From: Adiantum capillus-veneris
Taxonomy: Eukaryota > Streptophyta > Polypodiopsida > Polypodiales > Pteridaceae
Length of the DNA stretch: 64,000 nt
Reading direction: 5' to 3'
Assembly: GCA_014529385.2 (NCBI GenBank)
Contig: CM043970.1
Span: 44,475,279-44,539,278 of the forward strand
The notes below the pieces were generated by a model. The model saw only the letters and a list, made by a program, of their open reading frames with translations. It was not told the origin of the DNA and searched no databases. Made by a program: the position numbers and the translations under genes. Shown here in pieces: positions 33,725 to 45,239 of this stretch (positions are counted from its first letter, which is position 1; each line of letters starts with the position of its first letter).

Positions 33725-33803
33725 GGATCATGGACAGCATTATTGTAAGTGCACTCTACACTAAAAGTTCATTCTACATCAACATCAAAATTATAGTCTC
33801 CTT

Positions 33804-34786
33804 TTACAGAAGACTCAATAATGGCTTCATTTGTAGTGGAACCAGCATTTGCAGTGGAACACCCTCTTTCTTCTTAGTCTCTTTGGCCTTTAACTTAGGA
33901 CATTGCTGGATCAAGTGATCATTAGCTTTACAATAATGGCAACGCATCTTCTTTTTGCCCTTATCACCAGAATTGTCAGACAATGTGCTACCAGCAAAAG
34001 CATTGGGAACATAAGTTTTGCCACTCACAACAGAAACATAAGAAGTGGTTGCATTGTTGTTACCAGCCTTTCTTTGAGAAGCAATAAAATCTTGTTCAAT
34101 TGCACGTTGTCTAGTCCTGTTTTTTCTGGAAAGTGACTCTTGCAACAACAATGTGCATAATGCATCAAACTTGACAACTTCTGGATTTCCTTGGGTCATA
34201 AGTCTCCAAGTACTAGCAAAAGTCTGGTAAGAATCTGGTAAGGCATCAAGAACAGTCTACACAAGGAACCGTCTGAAATGACTTCACCTACAAAAATAAG
34301 TTGCTCATTGATATCCTTGACACTAGCAAGAAAAGTGTTTATATCATCTTCCTCATGCATAATCTTTGACTCCATCTCTTTACGCAACAAAGCAATTTTA
34401 GCCTCATTGCAACTTGCATAAAGACCATCCAAAATATCCCAAGCCTGTTTTGCAGATTTTGTTGAACGGATGTGAGGAACAATGGTGCGGTTCACAGACA
34501 ACGCAATCAATGCATGAGCCTGCGCATCCTTTACATCCCAACGAGCTTGTTCTACAGTAGGCAAAACAACTCTAATAGCAGTAATCCTTATAGCAAGACC
34601 TACAACATCCTCAACATCGCCTACATCCTTAGAACCAGGATGTATATCAATGCCCTGCACAATATTCCAGATGCCCTTTGACACAAGAACGTGTTGCATC
34701 ATATAAGCCCACATAGGGTAATTGTCCCTATCCAACCTGTCCTCAGCAGCAAACATCTTGAAGACATCTCTGTTGTTGTCAGCCAT
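33804..34786 (-). pseudogene. Copia Gag with zinc knuckle
   Basis: Translation starts at MADNNRDVFKMFAAEDRLDR (ATG at 34784-34786) and runs through YPMWAYMMQHVLVSKGIW and ALIALSVNRTIVPHIRSTKS to a frameshift near 34200. The second piece (34199-33804) carries the CCHC knuckle CHYCKANDHLIQQC. It packages the RNA and forms the particle. Confidence 0.8.
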
Positions 34787-35654
34787 GGTAAATGTTGCAC
34801 CTGATGTGAAAACTACCCGAAAATAGGAGAAACGGAGCGGGAACAACACGTGCTGCCTATAGTGGAAACAGAGGCCGAAATGATCCCGAATCAGAATTCT
34901 GAGCAGACTGCAAACGCTTGACAAACCTCACTGTAATCGGAGAAAGTGAGCAGGCGTGTGCTGGAGCAGCTGGCGACTAAGCACGGGAGGGCGTAACCTG
35001 CTCTGATACCAATTGTTGAAATTAGGGTTGCAAAGAAATATACATAGCTTGGAGAAGACGAAGGAAGCTCAAGGCACACAATAGAGAGTGTGTTACTTGG
35101 TGTGCAATGGAAAGATAGATAGCCCTAGAGTGATGGGCATATATACAATGCACGGGGGAAAGAGCCTCCTAAAGAGGGAAAAAATGCCCTGACGGTCCTA
35201 GTGTGTTTACACACATCACTACCACATGTATAACACGCGATGCATGCGTGTATGTAGAAAAGAGGGAGAACCAAGAGCTTAGAGAACTATGCATGGATGG
35301 AGATACAATAGAAAACTCTATCTCCTTATTCTTTGTATAAAAGAATAAGATAGATTAGTGTAGTCCTTGGGCGGCCTTGCCACACCTATGAATTGTTAAA
35401 AAATCATAACCTACCAAATATTTGTCTACAAATCTATAGTCTATCAAGACCTGTGATAGCCAACTATGTTAGAGAAAGTCAAACGACAAATATCATACGT
35501 CATAGTCAAAAATCGCATATGGCAATGCATAGAAATCTCAAGACATTTGTGATTGCACAAAACCTATAGCAAAGGGAAACATATAACTCCAAAAGTACTT
35601 GTATCTATAAGGTGGCATGGCCATGCTCACAGTCAAACACAAATAGTTTTTTAA

Positions 35655-36968
35655 AAAATATCTCAAGCTCGTTTGAACTTGCTATTAGGTTAGATACCTA
35701 TCATAGTGAATGGTCCCCAAATCATCCCTCAATTTGTACATCATTTACCATATACCTTACCTAAGCCATCCAAGTATCAAGGGGTGCTGCTGAAAACCAG
35801 GCCTTATTCCGAATCCATGAAGTTTTCTACGAAAAAAGGACATATTATGTTTAAAGTACTAGCATCATAACAATAACCAAAGCTATTACTGGAGCAACAT
35901 CTGGCCGAGTGAATGAAAAAACAATACTATTCATTCTAACCATACCAAAGTACAGGCCAAGAATTGCCATAGTGTGCACCTGGGTACCATACCCTAATGA
36001 TATGTGTGTTCTTTTTTTTAAAAAAATCACAGTGTAGTAGGACACAAAAACATCATCATCCGCCGAATCCCAATCAGCGCGCAGTAAACACCTCCAAACC
36101 ATGTAAGTATCCATAGTTATCCAATAGTCAAGCTTCCCAAAAAGAAGCGACAGTAACAAGTAAACCGAGCAGCATTCTGATGCTTTCTAAGCCACCAAGG
36201 TAGGTTTGGCATACAGTCAACAGAGTAATGCTAGGTTCAGTACAGCGGTAGTAGAATCGTTTTCAAAAGCCAATATAAACGTAGAGTAGCTATCAAAAAA
36301 TCAGAGATTATGAATGGAAACTTTCGGTATTACACACCTCCTTATTTTAACAGTAACCACAGAGTAAAATAGTAACCTGAAAACCCAATGGAAGGGGAAA
36401 AAATCATGTTGCAATACCATATATACTCACAGTCCAAGAGGGACCATAACAAGGTTTAGAGTGAAAACTATATGCATACCCACAATACCCAAAACTAACA
36501 TCATTACAAAAATGCCTCCTTTCCTCTTTTCTTTTTTTCAAAAAATCTGCAACGAAATATGCCTAGGCAGAGTGGCCAACCTGAATTACTATTGTAGCGA
36601 GCTCCATATTTTAGTGTAGAAAAGACACACGATTCTAGCAGAACATCAAACAACGCTAAGTGAGGGGTAGAGGTGCACCCTCATCTCTTTATATAGAGGA
36701 GGGAGTTGGGCCGCCAATCCTTTGTAATGAGCAAAATCGGCATGAGTGGAGCGACTCTTCTCCGGAGACAGCGAGCCGCCTATGGTGCAAGGGAGGTAAC
36801 CCTAGCACCTTCACGGCCAGTTTTGCCATAGGGTAGTAAACCACTCAAAATACAAACACGTATTTTCAGTGTTATGGACGGGCCATTTGTGGACCTTAAT
36901 AAAGTGAAGCTTTTGAAATATCATAATAAGCTAGGGGCTCTTTAAGTATTACTCTGTGTGTGTGTGTG
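35655..36968 (-). repeat. Segmental repeat unit, copy B left part (third promoter copy)
   Basis: Same orientation as 27340-28670 and closely matching it, including the promoter block with a TATA box (TTTATATA at 36688-36695). The match ends exactly at the (GT)n tract where the chromovirus LTR begins, and resumes at 43155. Confidence 0.8.
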
Positions 36969-38079
36969 TGTCACGGGAACCGAATAATAGAGATCGATAG
37001 CAAAAGATAGAGAAAGAGATCTTTGTATTGATGAATCTTTGTAGAGTTTTGATACAACAGAGGAGCAAAATATATGGGCGCACTCCGTTGTACGGAGCTC
37101 GAACCTCCCGACCACCCCCGAGCTTCAGTTCGCTTGCATGCAACGTCTCACTCTCACTCTCACTCGCACTCGCAGAAGAAGAGATCGGTGAATGATCCCC
37201 AAACGCACCATCCATCGTGCTTTTATCCTTCTTTTCCTCGAAAAGCCTGCACGATTTTTGTACCAAGTATACCTGCGAGAATAATATAAGAACGTGATCG
37301 CTAAACGATCCGTAAAGGTTAGATTTCTATCATGACACTTTGCACAAATCCTCTTTCACACATTGATTTCTGCATCGCCTACAAAATAGCCAAAAGAACA
37401 TACTCGTGCAACCAATTCAACATGATAATCAAAGTAAAATAAAATAAAAATTATATACCTTCATAATCTCAATTGCCATACTCTACCATGAAGAAACAAT
37501 CCACTTCTTGGTTGATAGCAGGGAGAACTGTATGATGTTGTATGTCTGTCTGTCCCTGTGTACACTACACTACTGCTGCCTTCTGTTTGTTTTCATCATA
37601 ACTTTTACAAACAAACTCAGAACAGAGCAATCCAGGTACTCAAAACGACGGGAATAGGTCTGGTCTACAAGGCAACGCGAACAGAATTGCAAAAAACATC
37701 TCTGTTTGGCTAAAAACGCAACTTTTAGGTCGCGACTCATAAAACCTCTATTTTTGGGTCTCCACTACTTTTACAACTTATTTTAAGCCTACCCATGCAT
37801 TTTAAGCTAAAACACATAAATATAAAATATTGATATTAATAAAAATCTCAATTTTACTGTTCATAGACAGACTATCTGTTATTCATTAATCTTTATCAAA
37901 TCAGTCTTTAGTGTATTATTTTTTAAAAAAAGAATATATGTTCTCTCTTAATATCTCAACTCATTCGTATAAGCTCTATTTAATAGACTATTCAACAATC
38001 TTTCAAATCGTACTAACGAAAGATATGCCCTGCTACATTCTTTTCGACTTTAAGAACTTCAAAGACTAGTCCTATTACA
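36969..38079 (-). repeat. 3' LTR of the chromovirus
   Basis: It carries the TG...CA ends in the minus orientation (starts TGTAATAGGACT). A short CTCACT/CTCGCA array lies at about 37146-37175. Confidence 0.85.
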
Positions 38080-38119
38080 TTCTCCCCTTATCAAAATTAA
38101 CTCTGTCCTCAGAGTTGGT

Positions 38120-38482
38120 CTAAAGAGAGGAAAATTCTGTTTGCAAAACACTAAGATCAATCCATGATGCATCCTCTACTGGATAGTTCTGCCACTTAAC
38201 CAAATTTTCCACAATGTCTCTATTTCTCAGATGTTTAAAACACCTATCTAGTACTAAGTCTAGTTCTACAGTCAATGGTCCGTCATCTTTCAACTTAGAG
38301 TTGTCCTCTAAAACATGATGCACATTAGGAACATACTTTTTCAATAAACTCACATAGAATACATGATGCACTTTAACATGAGAAGGCAATTCCAATTTGT
38401 AACCTAATGAACCAATGCGCTTCAAAATTTTAAATGGACCAACAAATCGTGGAGACAATCTTCTATCATTTCCAAGAATCAA
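38120..38482 (-). pseudogene. Chromovirus integrase C-terminus and chromodomain
   Basis: It reads RRLSPRFVGPFKILKRIGSL (GPY/F-type module) and then LVKWQNYPVEDASWIDLSVL, the aromatic-cage part of a chromodomain. Chromodomains direct integration toward methylated histone marks (established for chromoviruses). Confidence 0.85.
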
Positions 38483-38505
38483 ACGAGACTTCTCAGGAAT
38501 AACCT

Positions 38506-39279
38506 TTAAAAAACCATATCACTAGTTTCATACTCCACAACACGATGTTTCTTGTCATAATACAGTTTATGTCTCTTTTGAGATTCTCTAATATTCCCCC
38601 TGATTTTGGCCAACTCGCTATCCATTTTCTCAAGCATCTCACGTGACAGTTCTACCTTATTCCTCGAATTAAGAAAATGAATAGGTGTAGGATAGTTATA
38701 GCCATACATTGCCTCAAACAGAGTCATCCTAATAGATGAATGATATGAACTGTTATATGCAAATTCAACCACCAAAGGCAGATATTCATTCCAATTAGAT
38801 TGGTTTTCATTGACATACATTTGTAACATATCTTCTAGAATACGATTCACTCTCTCCGTTTCCCCATCTGTTTGAGGATGAAAAGCAGTAGACATGCGTA
38901 ACTGGGTACCTATAGAGTCAAAAGTCGCTCTCCAGAAATGAGAAGTGAACTTAGAATCTCTGTCAGACACTATGCTCTTGGGCATGCCATGCAAAGGAAA
39001 TATCTCTTTCATAAACAAGTATGCAATGGTCAATGCAGTATAAGTTATTTTTACAGGAAAGAAGTGAGCTTGTGTTGTGAGTCTATCTACCACCAGAAAG
39101 ATCGAATCATACCCTCCACGAGTAGTAGGAAGTCTAATGATAAAGTCCATGGATATACACTCCCACTTCTGTAAAGGAATGTCTAAGGGTTGAAGGTCAC
39201 CAAGTATCCTCTTATGTTCAATCTTAACTTGTTGACATTGAAAGCATTCACGCACATAATTCTTAACATCCAATTTCAT
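38506..39279 (-). pseudogene. Chromovirus integrase core
   Basis: The frame opens with the second half of the zinc finger (CFQCQQVK), followed by DFIIRLPTTRGGYDSIFLVV with the first catalytic Asp, SIVSDRDSKFTSHFW with the second, and HPQTDGETERVNRILEDML with the Glu. All three DDE residues are present. The 257-codon frame is open; a frameshift separates it from RNase H and from the chromodomain. Confidence 0.9.
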
Positions 39280-40205
39280 ACGCGGAAAAAGAATGAACTT
39301 TTAATCTTTTCATGTGTCTTATTCAATTCAGGATGACCAGAAAAAGTTGAATTATGACACTCATGCAAAATTTGACTCTTGAAAGCAGAATTTGTAGGAA
39401 TACACAAGCGGTCATAATAATACAGATTTTCCTTATACAAGTGATATCTGTTCTCATACCTCTCACCAATATTCTCACGCAAGAATTTCAAAATAGGCAT
39501 ATAAAAAGAATCATTTTCAACCTCAGCATGCATATCATCAATCAAATTGGATCGCACAACAGTCAACAAATTACCCATGGACGTACGACTCAATGCATCT
39601 GCAACTTTATTTTCTTTTTCACACAAATACTTCAAATCAAAGTCATACTCAGTCAGCAATTCAATCCATCTTCTTTGTCTGTTATTTAACAATGGCTGAG
39701 TGAAAATATACTTCAAGTTTTGATGATCAGTACGCAATTCAAATTTTACACCAAGCAAGAGATGACGCCAATGCTTCAATGCATGAACAACAGCAAGTAA
39801 TTCTAGATCATGTGTTGCATAGTTCAATTCATGTCGTCTTAATTTCCTAAACTCATATGCAACCACTCTTCCTTCTTGTGTCAAAACACAACCTAATTGT
39901 TAACCACTAGAGTCACAGGACACAACAAATGGTTTGCCCATCTCAGGAACTTTTAAAACATAATTTTCTGCTATTTTAGCCTTCAAGGTCTCAAAAGCAG
40001 TCTCACAGCTAGAAGTCCACACAAAACCCTTGTCTTTCTTGGTCAATTCGGTCAAAAGACTTGCTATCTTAGAGAAATCTTTAATGTGTGCTCTCTCATA
40101 TTGTGCTAGACCCATAAAGCTTCTTACATCTCTTACTAACATAGTCTTAACTTTATCAAGATCAATGTGAATCCCCTCTTTAGAAATCACTCTTCCCAAA
40201 TACAC
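39276..40205 (-). pseudogene. Chromovirus RNase H region
   Basis: The pieces read GKPFVVSCDSSG (first Asp, 39900 region), RHELNYATHDLELLAVVHAL, LRTDHQNLKYIFTQPLLN and KVADALSRTS. A stop at 39900 splits it. The end (ILHECHNSTFSGHPE) is the first half of the integrase zinc finger. Confidence 0.85.
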
Positions 40206-40208
40206 AAT

Positions 40209-40790
40209 CTAATCCTTTGCAAAAGAATACTTACTTGCTTTGGCATACAATTTATGTTCACGCAAAACCTCAAATGTTTTCTTTAAGTGCAATGCATTAT
40301 CTTCTTCATTTGTAGAATACACAAAAATATTATCCAAGAATACCAGAATGAAGTCATCAAGATACGGGTGAAAAATATTATTCATTAAGCACATGAAAGT
40401 TGTTGGTGCATTAGTCAAACCAAAAGCAAGAACTCTAAATTCATAATGTCCATAACGTGTACGAAAAGAAATCTTTGGAATGTCCTCGACCTTAATGCGG
40501 ATTTAATGGTAGCCAGAACGAAGATCAACCTTTGAAAATATTGTAGCACCACTCAAATGACTAATCAATTCATCTATGTGAGGAAGAGGATATTTTTTCT
40601 TAATGGTCTTTTTATTTAATCCCCTATAGTCGATGCATAACCTATATGTACCATCCTTTTTCTTTTGGAATAACACAGGACTACCCCAAGGAGATACACT
40701 AGGTTTAATGAAACCCTTTTTCAAAAGATCATCAAGTTGTATCTTGAGCTCTTTAAGCTCATCAATATTGAACCTGTATGGAGATCTGGA
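40209..40790 (-). pseudogene. Chromovirus reverse transcriptase, active-site altered
   Basis: It reads [40 protein letters not shown] and [10 protein letters not shown]; then, after a stop, FGLTNAPTTFMCLMN and VFLDNIFVYS. The catalytic FLDD motif is FLDN, so this copy would be inactive as well as frameshifted. Confidence 0.85.
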
Positions 40791-41154
40791 ATAAGGTGTC
40801 GCTCCTGGATATAGATCTATGGCATGGTCTACCGCTCTAGGCGGAGGTATACCAGGAAGATCGTCCGGAACACATCCTTAACTTCATGTAAGAGATCCTC
40901 TATAAATTCTCGATTTGTCTCTTTATGTTTATCCTTAGATTCTCTTTAATCTCATTAGCAAACACAAGCAACGTCTCACACAAGCAAACACAAGCAACGT
41001 CTCACACTCTTATCTAAGTCACCTTATCAATTCCATTGCCAAAACTAGATTTAGAATCTCTTTCTTTCCACAAAGAGTGTGACTTATCATCATCAAATGA
41101 TTAAAGATATATTTTTCTTTCTTAACAATCAATCAAAACATGATTTTCAATGAT

Positions 41155-41990
41155 CTAATTGATACCAATGATAACATCATGCATATCAATGTTTATGTTA
41201 TAGAAATCATCTTTATGATTTCGACTCTTCAAAGAAAAAAAAAACAATTTTTCTACTAACTCTTTCGTGAAACTATTATTACCACTAGTTAAATCCACAA
41301 GTCTTTTAACTTCTCGATTTAATTTCAAGTTTAATTTCTCAATCAATTTAGACGATAAGAAGCAATGAATACTATCCAAATCAATTAAGAAATTCAAATT
41401 TTAATCTCAACTTCTACGCATAAATTCGATCTCACAGAAGCTTTCAAAGGACGTATCAAAAACATAAAACATCACAAAGAAGGGGTAGATGACTTACCTT
41501 TATCGTACGCATCGCCAAAAGTCTCCAATTGAGCCATCTTGGTACGTATTGTCTTATCGATCACCTTGCTCGAGCATTCGAAAGTCTCGTGGTCGTGTTC
41601 TCGATATTGAAAGTATAATCCCAATCTTTGAGTTCTTCAATCCACGCTTCTAAATCTTCGCATATCTTTCTTATGCCATCAAACTCTTTAAGCTTAGCCT
41701 TCGTTAAGAATGATTTGGTTGTCGCTTCTCCCATATCGTCATCGTTTCTTTTGGCGGTACCCCAGTTCCACCACGATGATTATTGTTTCCAGGTGGATTA
41801 GCATGGTTTTCACCTTCATGTTGCCCATCAAGGTCTACATAGATATCAAGCTCTCGTGCTGCTTTGCCCCGCAGAGCCTCAACACACTCCCGATTTGCAA
41901 TTTTCAGATCTTCTCATAGTCGCCGAATCAGGTCTTCTTGCTCCTTCATCCTCCTCTCGTATCCTTCCATGTCCAGAATCAACCGCTTGC
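41155..41990 (-). pseudogene. Chromovirus Gag/protease remnant
   Basis: Near the PBS the minus strand reads MEGYERRMKEQEDLIRRL and CVEALRGKAARELDI, a Gag-like start. The protease (41397-41155) reads NFLIDLDSIHCFLSSKLIEK, where the DSG motif has become DLDS. The distance between them is too short for a full Gag with its zinc knuckle, so an internal deletion is likely. Confidence 0.6.
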
Positions 41991-42002
41991 TCTGATACCA
42001 AT

Positions 42003-43152
42003 TGTCATGGGAACCGAATAATAGAGATCGATAGCAAAAGATAGAGAAAGAGATCTTTGTATTGATGAATCTTTGTAGAGTTTTGATACAACAGAGGAGC
42101 AAAATATATTGGCGCACTCCGTTGTACGGAGCTCGAACCTCCCGACCACCCCCGAGCTTCAGTTCGCTTGCATGCAGCGTCTCACTCGCACTCGCACTCG
42201 CACTCGCACTCGCACTCTCACTCTCACTCGCACTCGCACTCGCACTCGCAGAAGAAGAGATCGGTGAATGATCCCCAAACGCACCATCCATCGTGCTTTT
42301 ATCCTTCTTTTCCTCGAAAAGCCTGCACGATTTTTGTACCAAGTATACCTGCGAGAATAATATAAGAACGTGATCGCTAAGCGATCCGTAAAGGTTAGAT
42401 TTCTATCATGACACTTTGCACAAATCCTCTTTCACACATTGATTTCTGCATCGCCTACAAAATAGCCAAAAGAACATACTCGTGCAACCAATTCAACATG
42501 ATAATCAAAGTAAAAATAAAATAAAATTATATACCTTCATAATCTCAATTGCCATACTCTACCATGAAGAAACAATCCACTTCTTGGTTGATAGCAAGGA
42601 GAACTGTATGATGTTGTATGTCTGTCTGTCCCTGTGTACACTACACTACTGCTGCCTTCTGTTTGTTTTCATCATAACTTTTACAAACAAACTCAGAACA
42701 GAGCAATCCAGGTACTCAAAACGACAGGAATAGATCTGGTCTACAAAGCAACGTGGACAGAATTGCGAAAAACATCTCTGTTTGGCTAGAACGCAACTTT
42801 TAGGTCGCGACTCATAAAACCTCTATTTTTGGGTCTCCACTACTTTTACAACTTATTTTAAGCCTACCCATGCATTTTAAGCTAAAACACATAAATATAA
42901 AACATTGATATTAATAAAAATCTCAATTTTACTGTTCATAGACAGACTATCTGTTATTCGTTAATCTTTATCAAATCCGTCTTTAGTGTATTATTTTTAA
43001 AAAAAAGAATATATGTTCTCTCTTAATATCTCAACTCATTCGTATAAGCTCTATTTAATAGACTATTCAACAATCTTTCAAATCGTACTAACGAAAGATA
43101 TGCCCTGCTACATTCTTTTCGATTTTAAGAACTTCAAAGACTAGTCCTATTA

Positions 43153-43154
<2 letters not shown>
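42003..43154 (-). repeat. 5' LTR of the chromovirus
   Basis: It is nearly identical to 36969-38079 but 41 bp longer, mostly from an expanded (CTCGCA/CTCTCA)n array at about 42178-42250. The outer end reads TATTATA in place of TATTACA. Confidence 0.85.
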
Positions 43155-43189
<35 letters not shown>

Positions 43190-43457
43190 CTTGGAAATTG
43201 GAAAAAGAGGTTGACATGTTGACGGTGAAGTTTGTGAGCAAGTGTTGAATTGTTTTGAGCAACCGGTCTCCCCCCTTCCTCCCAACAATGCCTTCTATTG
43301 AATCTTGTAAAAGGAACAGCAATGCAAAGGCACCAAAACAGCATGCAACTTTGGTGTTAGGTACTTATAGTAGCCAATCTATCAAAAAAAACATAGTGTT
43401 GGGCTTTTGATTATAAAGCACTGGAAAACAAATCAAGCTAGTGTGTAGCACTACATC

Positions 43458-43498
<41 letters not shown>

Positions 43499-44395
43499 TA
43501 GTAGACATGACAACAGTGTGTGTGTGTGTGTGTGTGCATGCATAGACACACACGGGGTCTCCAAACATAGAGAAGAGGGAGACAAATCTCCTTGACATTG
43601 GACACGAGAGTAGAGGTGGAGGTGTGTGCGTGCACATACATACACACTCATAGGGAGGCAAAAGGTCATCTAGGAGCTCCAGAAACACACACAAAACATT
43701 TTTGCATCTTTTGCATCAAAGAGAGTAAGGGAGAGAGCCTGTAGAAGAGAGGGTGCACACATGGATCTACAACCATCGATAGTGGCACCAGACACTCTCT
43801 ACTCAACCAGAGGCACTCTGGCATCATAGGGTGTGACCTTCGAGCTCACAAGAGTCCATCACATCAGTTGACAACCCTCGTAGCAGCTCCACCTACCCGT
43901 AGTAGCTCACAATTTGATGTAGCCTTTGTGGGAAGGCACTCAGTTCATGAGCATTAGTCTCCTAGAGACTCTATTTGACTCCATTCCTATCCAATTTTGG
44001 GAGTAGACATCAACCCCATCATCTTCTTGGCATCAAAATTTTGAATTCTTGGCAAGTGTCCATCCCGATGATGGAAGATGGAATCTGCATCTTCTTCCCA
44101 TCTTTTACATAGAAGAAGAGCAATCTGTCTCTCCTCTGGAATAGCCTCACCATCTGCTCCCCTCCCAATATCATCCAAAGCGGTTTTGATTAGACGGTTT
44201 CTCTCTGGCATCCCAACCTCAACATCGAGCACTCTCGATCACCTTCAAGCACTTCCCACAGATATCGAGAGTTTGACATCACCAATGAACGGTGTTTTGA
44301 CACGCGTAGAAGTGCATATTGATCTATTCCGACTATGTGGTTCAGAGACTATTTGTCTTTGATTGTGAGCATTTAGGATAATATCTAGGATATTA
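43155..44395. repeat. Segmental repeat unit, copy B right part
   Basis: It continues the match to copy A from the (GT)n tract (28670) to 29990, including (GA)n at 43461-43492, (GT)n at 43516-43535 and the ORF equivalent to 29576-29812. Confidence 0.85.
43987..44232 (-). CDS. Hypothetical 81-aa ORF, copy B
   Basis: It reads RLIKTALDDIGRGADGEAIP, EERQIALLLCKRWEEDADSI and FHHRDGHLPRIQNFDAKKMM. Most differences from the copy at 29576-29812 are substitutions without loss of frame downstream of the first residues. This suggests a once-coding exon, but short frames can survive by chance. Confidence 0.35.
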   Translation of the reverse strand: MLDVEVGMPERNRLIKTALDDIGRGADGEAIPEERQIALLLCKRWEEDADSIFHHRDGHLPRIQNFDAKKMMGLMSTPKIG

Positions 44396-44399
44396 TGCC

Positions 44400-45090
44400 A
44401 CACAATCTCTTATCTTGAACATAGGATTCTACAACTAGGAGTTGTTACACACTTAGACAGAGTTGAGGATGTGCCAACCCAACATGCTTGTTTAATTGAT
44501 ATATGGTTAGAAACCTGTAATTCCAATCAAGGATGTGATTCTTGCATGGAATATGTTTCCGTGGGAGGATGAAATGAGCAAGGAAGACCTTCTTGCTTTG
44601 CGAATATAGCAATTAGAAAGAAGGCATGAAGCTATTGAGCTTGTTGTATCACGATTGAAAGATGCAAGGTTGAAAAATAAAGAGAGTTTTGCATAGGCTC
44701 AAACCAAAAGCTACTGAGGACGGTGATTGGGTATTGGTGTATGATAATAATCTTGATAACCAACACTCTACAATAAAAAATCTTGGAAAGAGATGGTTTT
44801 GATAGAAGAGGTTTGATAAGAGGCATAGGCTCATACCAAAAGCTATTGAGGAAGGTGATTGGGCATTGGTGTATGATAATAGTCTTGATAACCAACACTC
44901 TACAATAAGAAATCTTACAAAGATATGGTTTTGTCCTTATGTTGTTAATCATGTGCATGGGAATGCAACTTACACCTTGTGTGAGTTAGATGAGACAGAA
45001 TTGAGAATTCCCATTGTAGGAAAGACAATCAAAGTGTACGTGGTAAAAAATAGCAAAAAATGGCTCAAAATGCCACATCAACAATGGTGC
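44400..45090 (+). pseudogene. Ty3/gypsy integrase C-terminal fragment with internal duplication
   Basis: The + strand reads FPWEDEMSKEDLLALRI, QLERRHEAIELVVSRLKDAR, LKNKESF, then (44866-45060) IPKAIEEGDWALVYDNSLDN, IWFCPYVVNHVHGNATYTLC, ELDETELRIPIVGKTIKVYV. This is the region after the catalytic core, with a G-D-W-x-L-V-Y and GPY-like module. A segment of about 130 bp (about 44690-44800) is repeated at about 44818-44930, splitting the frame. Confidence 0.65.
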
Positions 45091-45239
45091 CATCGGTGCT
45101 CAAGCTTTTTGGGGGAAAGGGGGGGACGTGGGCTTATAGAGCCAAAAATTAGCTCTTTAACCATAAAAGAAAGGAGGGACATCAATTCCAATAGAAAGAC
45201 CTAGTGTATTCTTGTGCTATTTCTACCTTGTATTTGAGC

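Larger units (their letters stand above)
30216..35240 (-). mobile_element. Copia LTR retrotransposon, near full length, 5.0 kb
   Basis: The LTRs are 30221-30447 (227 bp) and 35014-35235 (222 bp). The target duplication is CGTGA (30216-30220) and CGCGA (35236-35240), one mismatch. The PBS, complement of TGGTATCAGAGC, is at 35000-35011, two bases inside the right LTR. The purine tract (CCAGGGGGGATT on minus) abuts the left LTR. The minus-strand order is Gag, protease, integrase, reverse transcriptase, RNase H, which is the copia order. LTR differences and a handful of frameshifts indicate moderate age. Confidence 0.9.
36969..43154 (-). mobile_element. Ty3/gypsy chromovirus, 6.2 kb, inserted in a (GT)n tract
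   Basis: The LTRs are 36969-38079 (1111 bp) and 42003-43154 (1152 bp), starting TGTCA(C/T)GGGAACC on + . The PBS, complement of TGGTATCAGAGC, is at 41989-42000 and the purine tract (AAGGGGAGAA on minus) is at about 38081-38090. The flanks on both sides read GTGTG, a target duplication compatible with the GT tract. The order on minus is Gag remnant, protease, RT, RNase H, integrase, chromodomain. The right LTR has a longer CTCGCA hexanucleotide array than the left. Confidence 0.9.

Noticed and set aside
36969-43154. Endogenous pararetrovirus
   Set aside because: Paired LTRs, PBS and purine tract, integrase and chromodomain define a Ty3 chromovirus. No movement protein or virus-type coat protein is seen.
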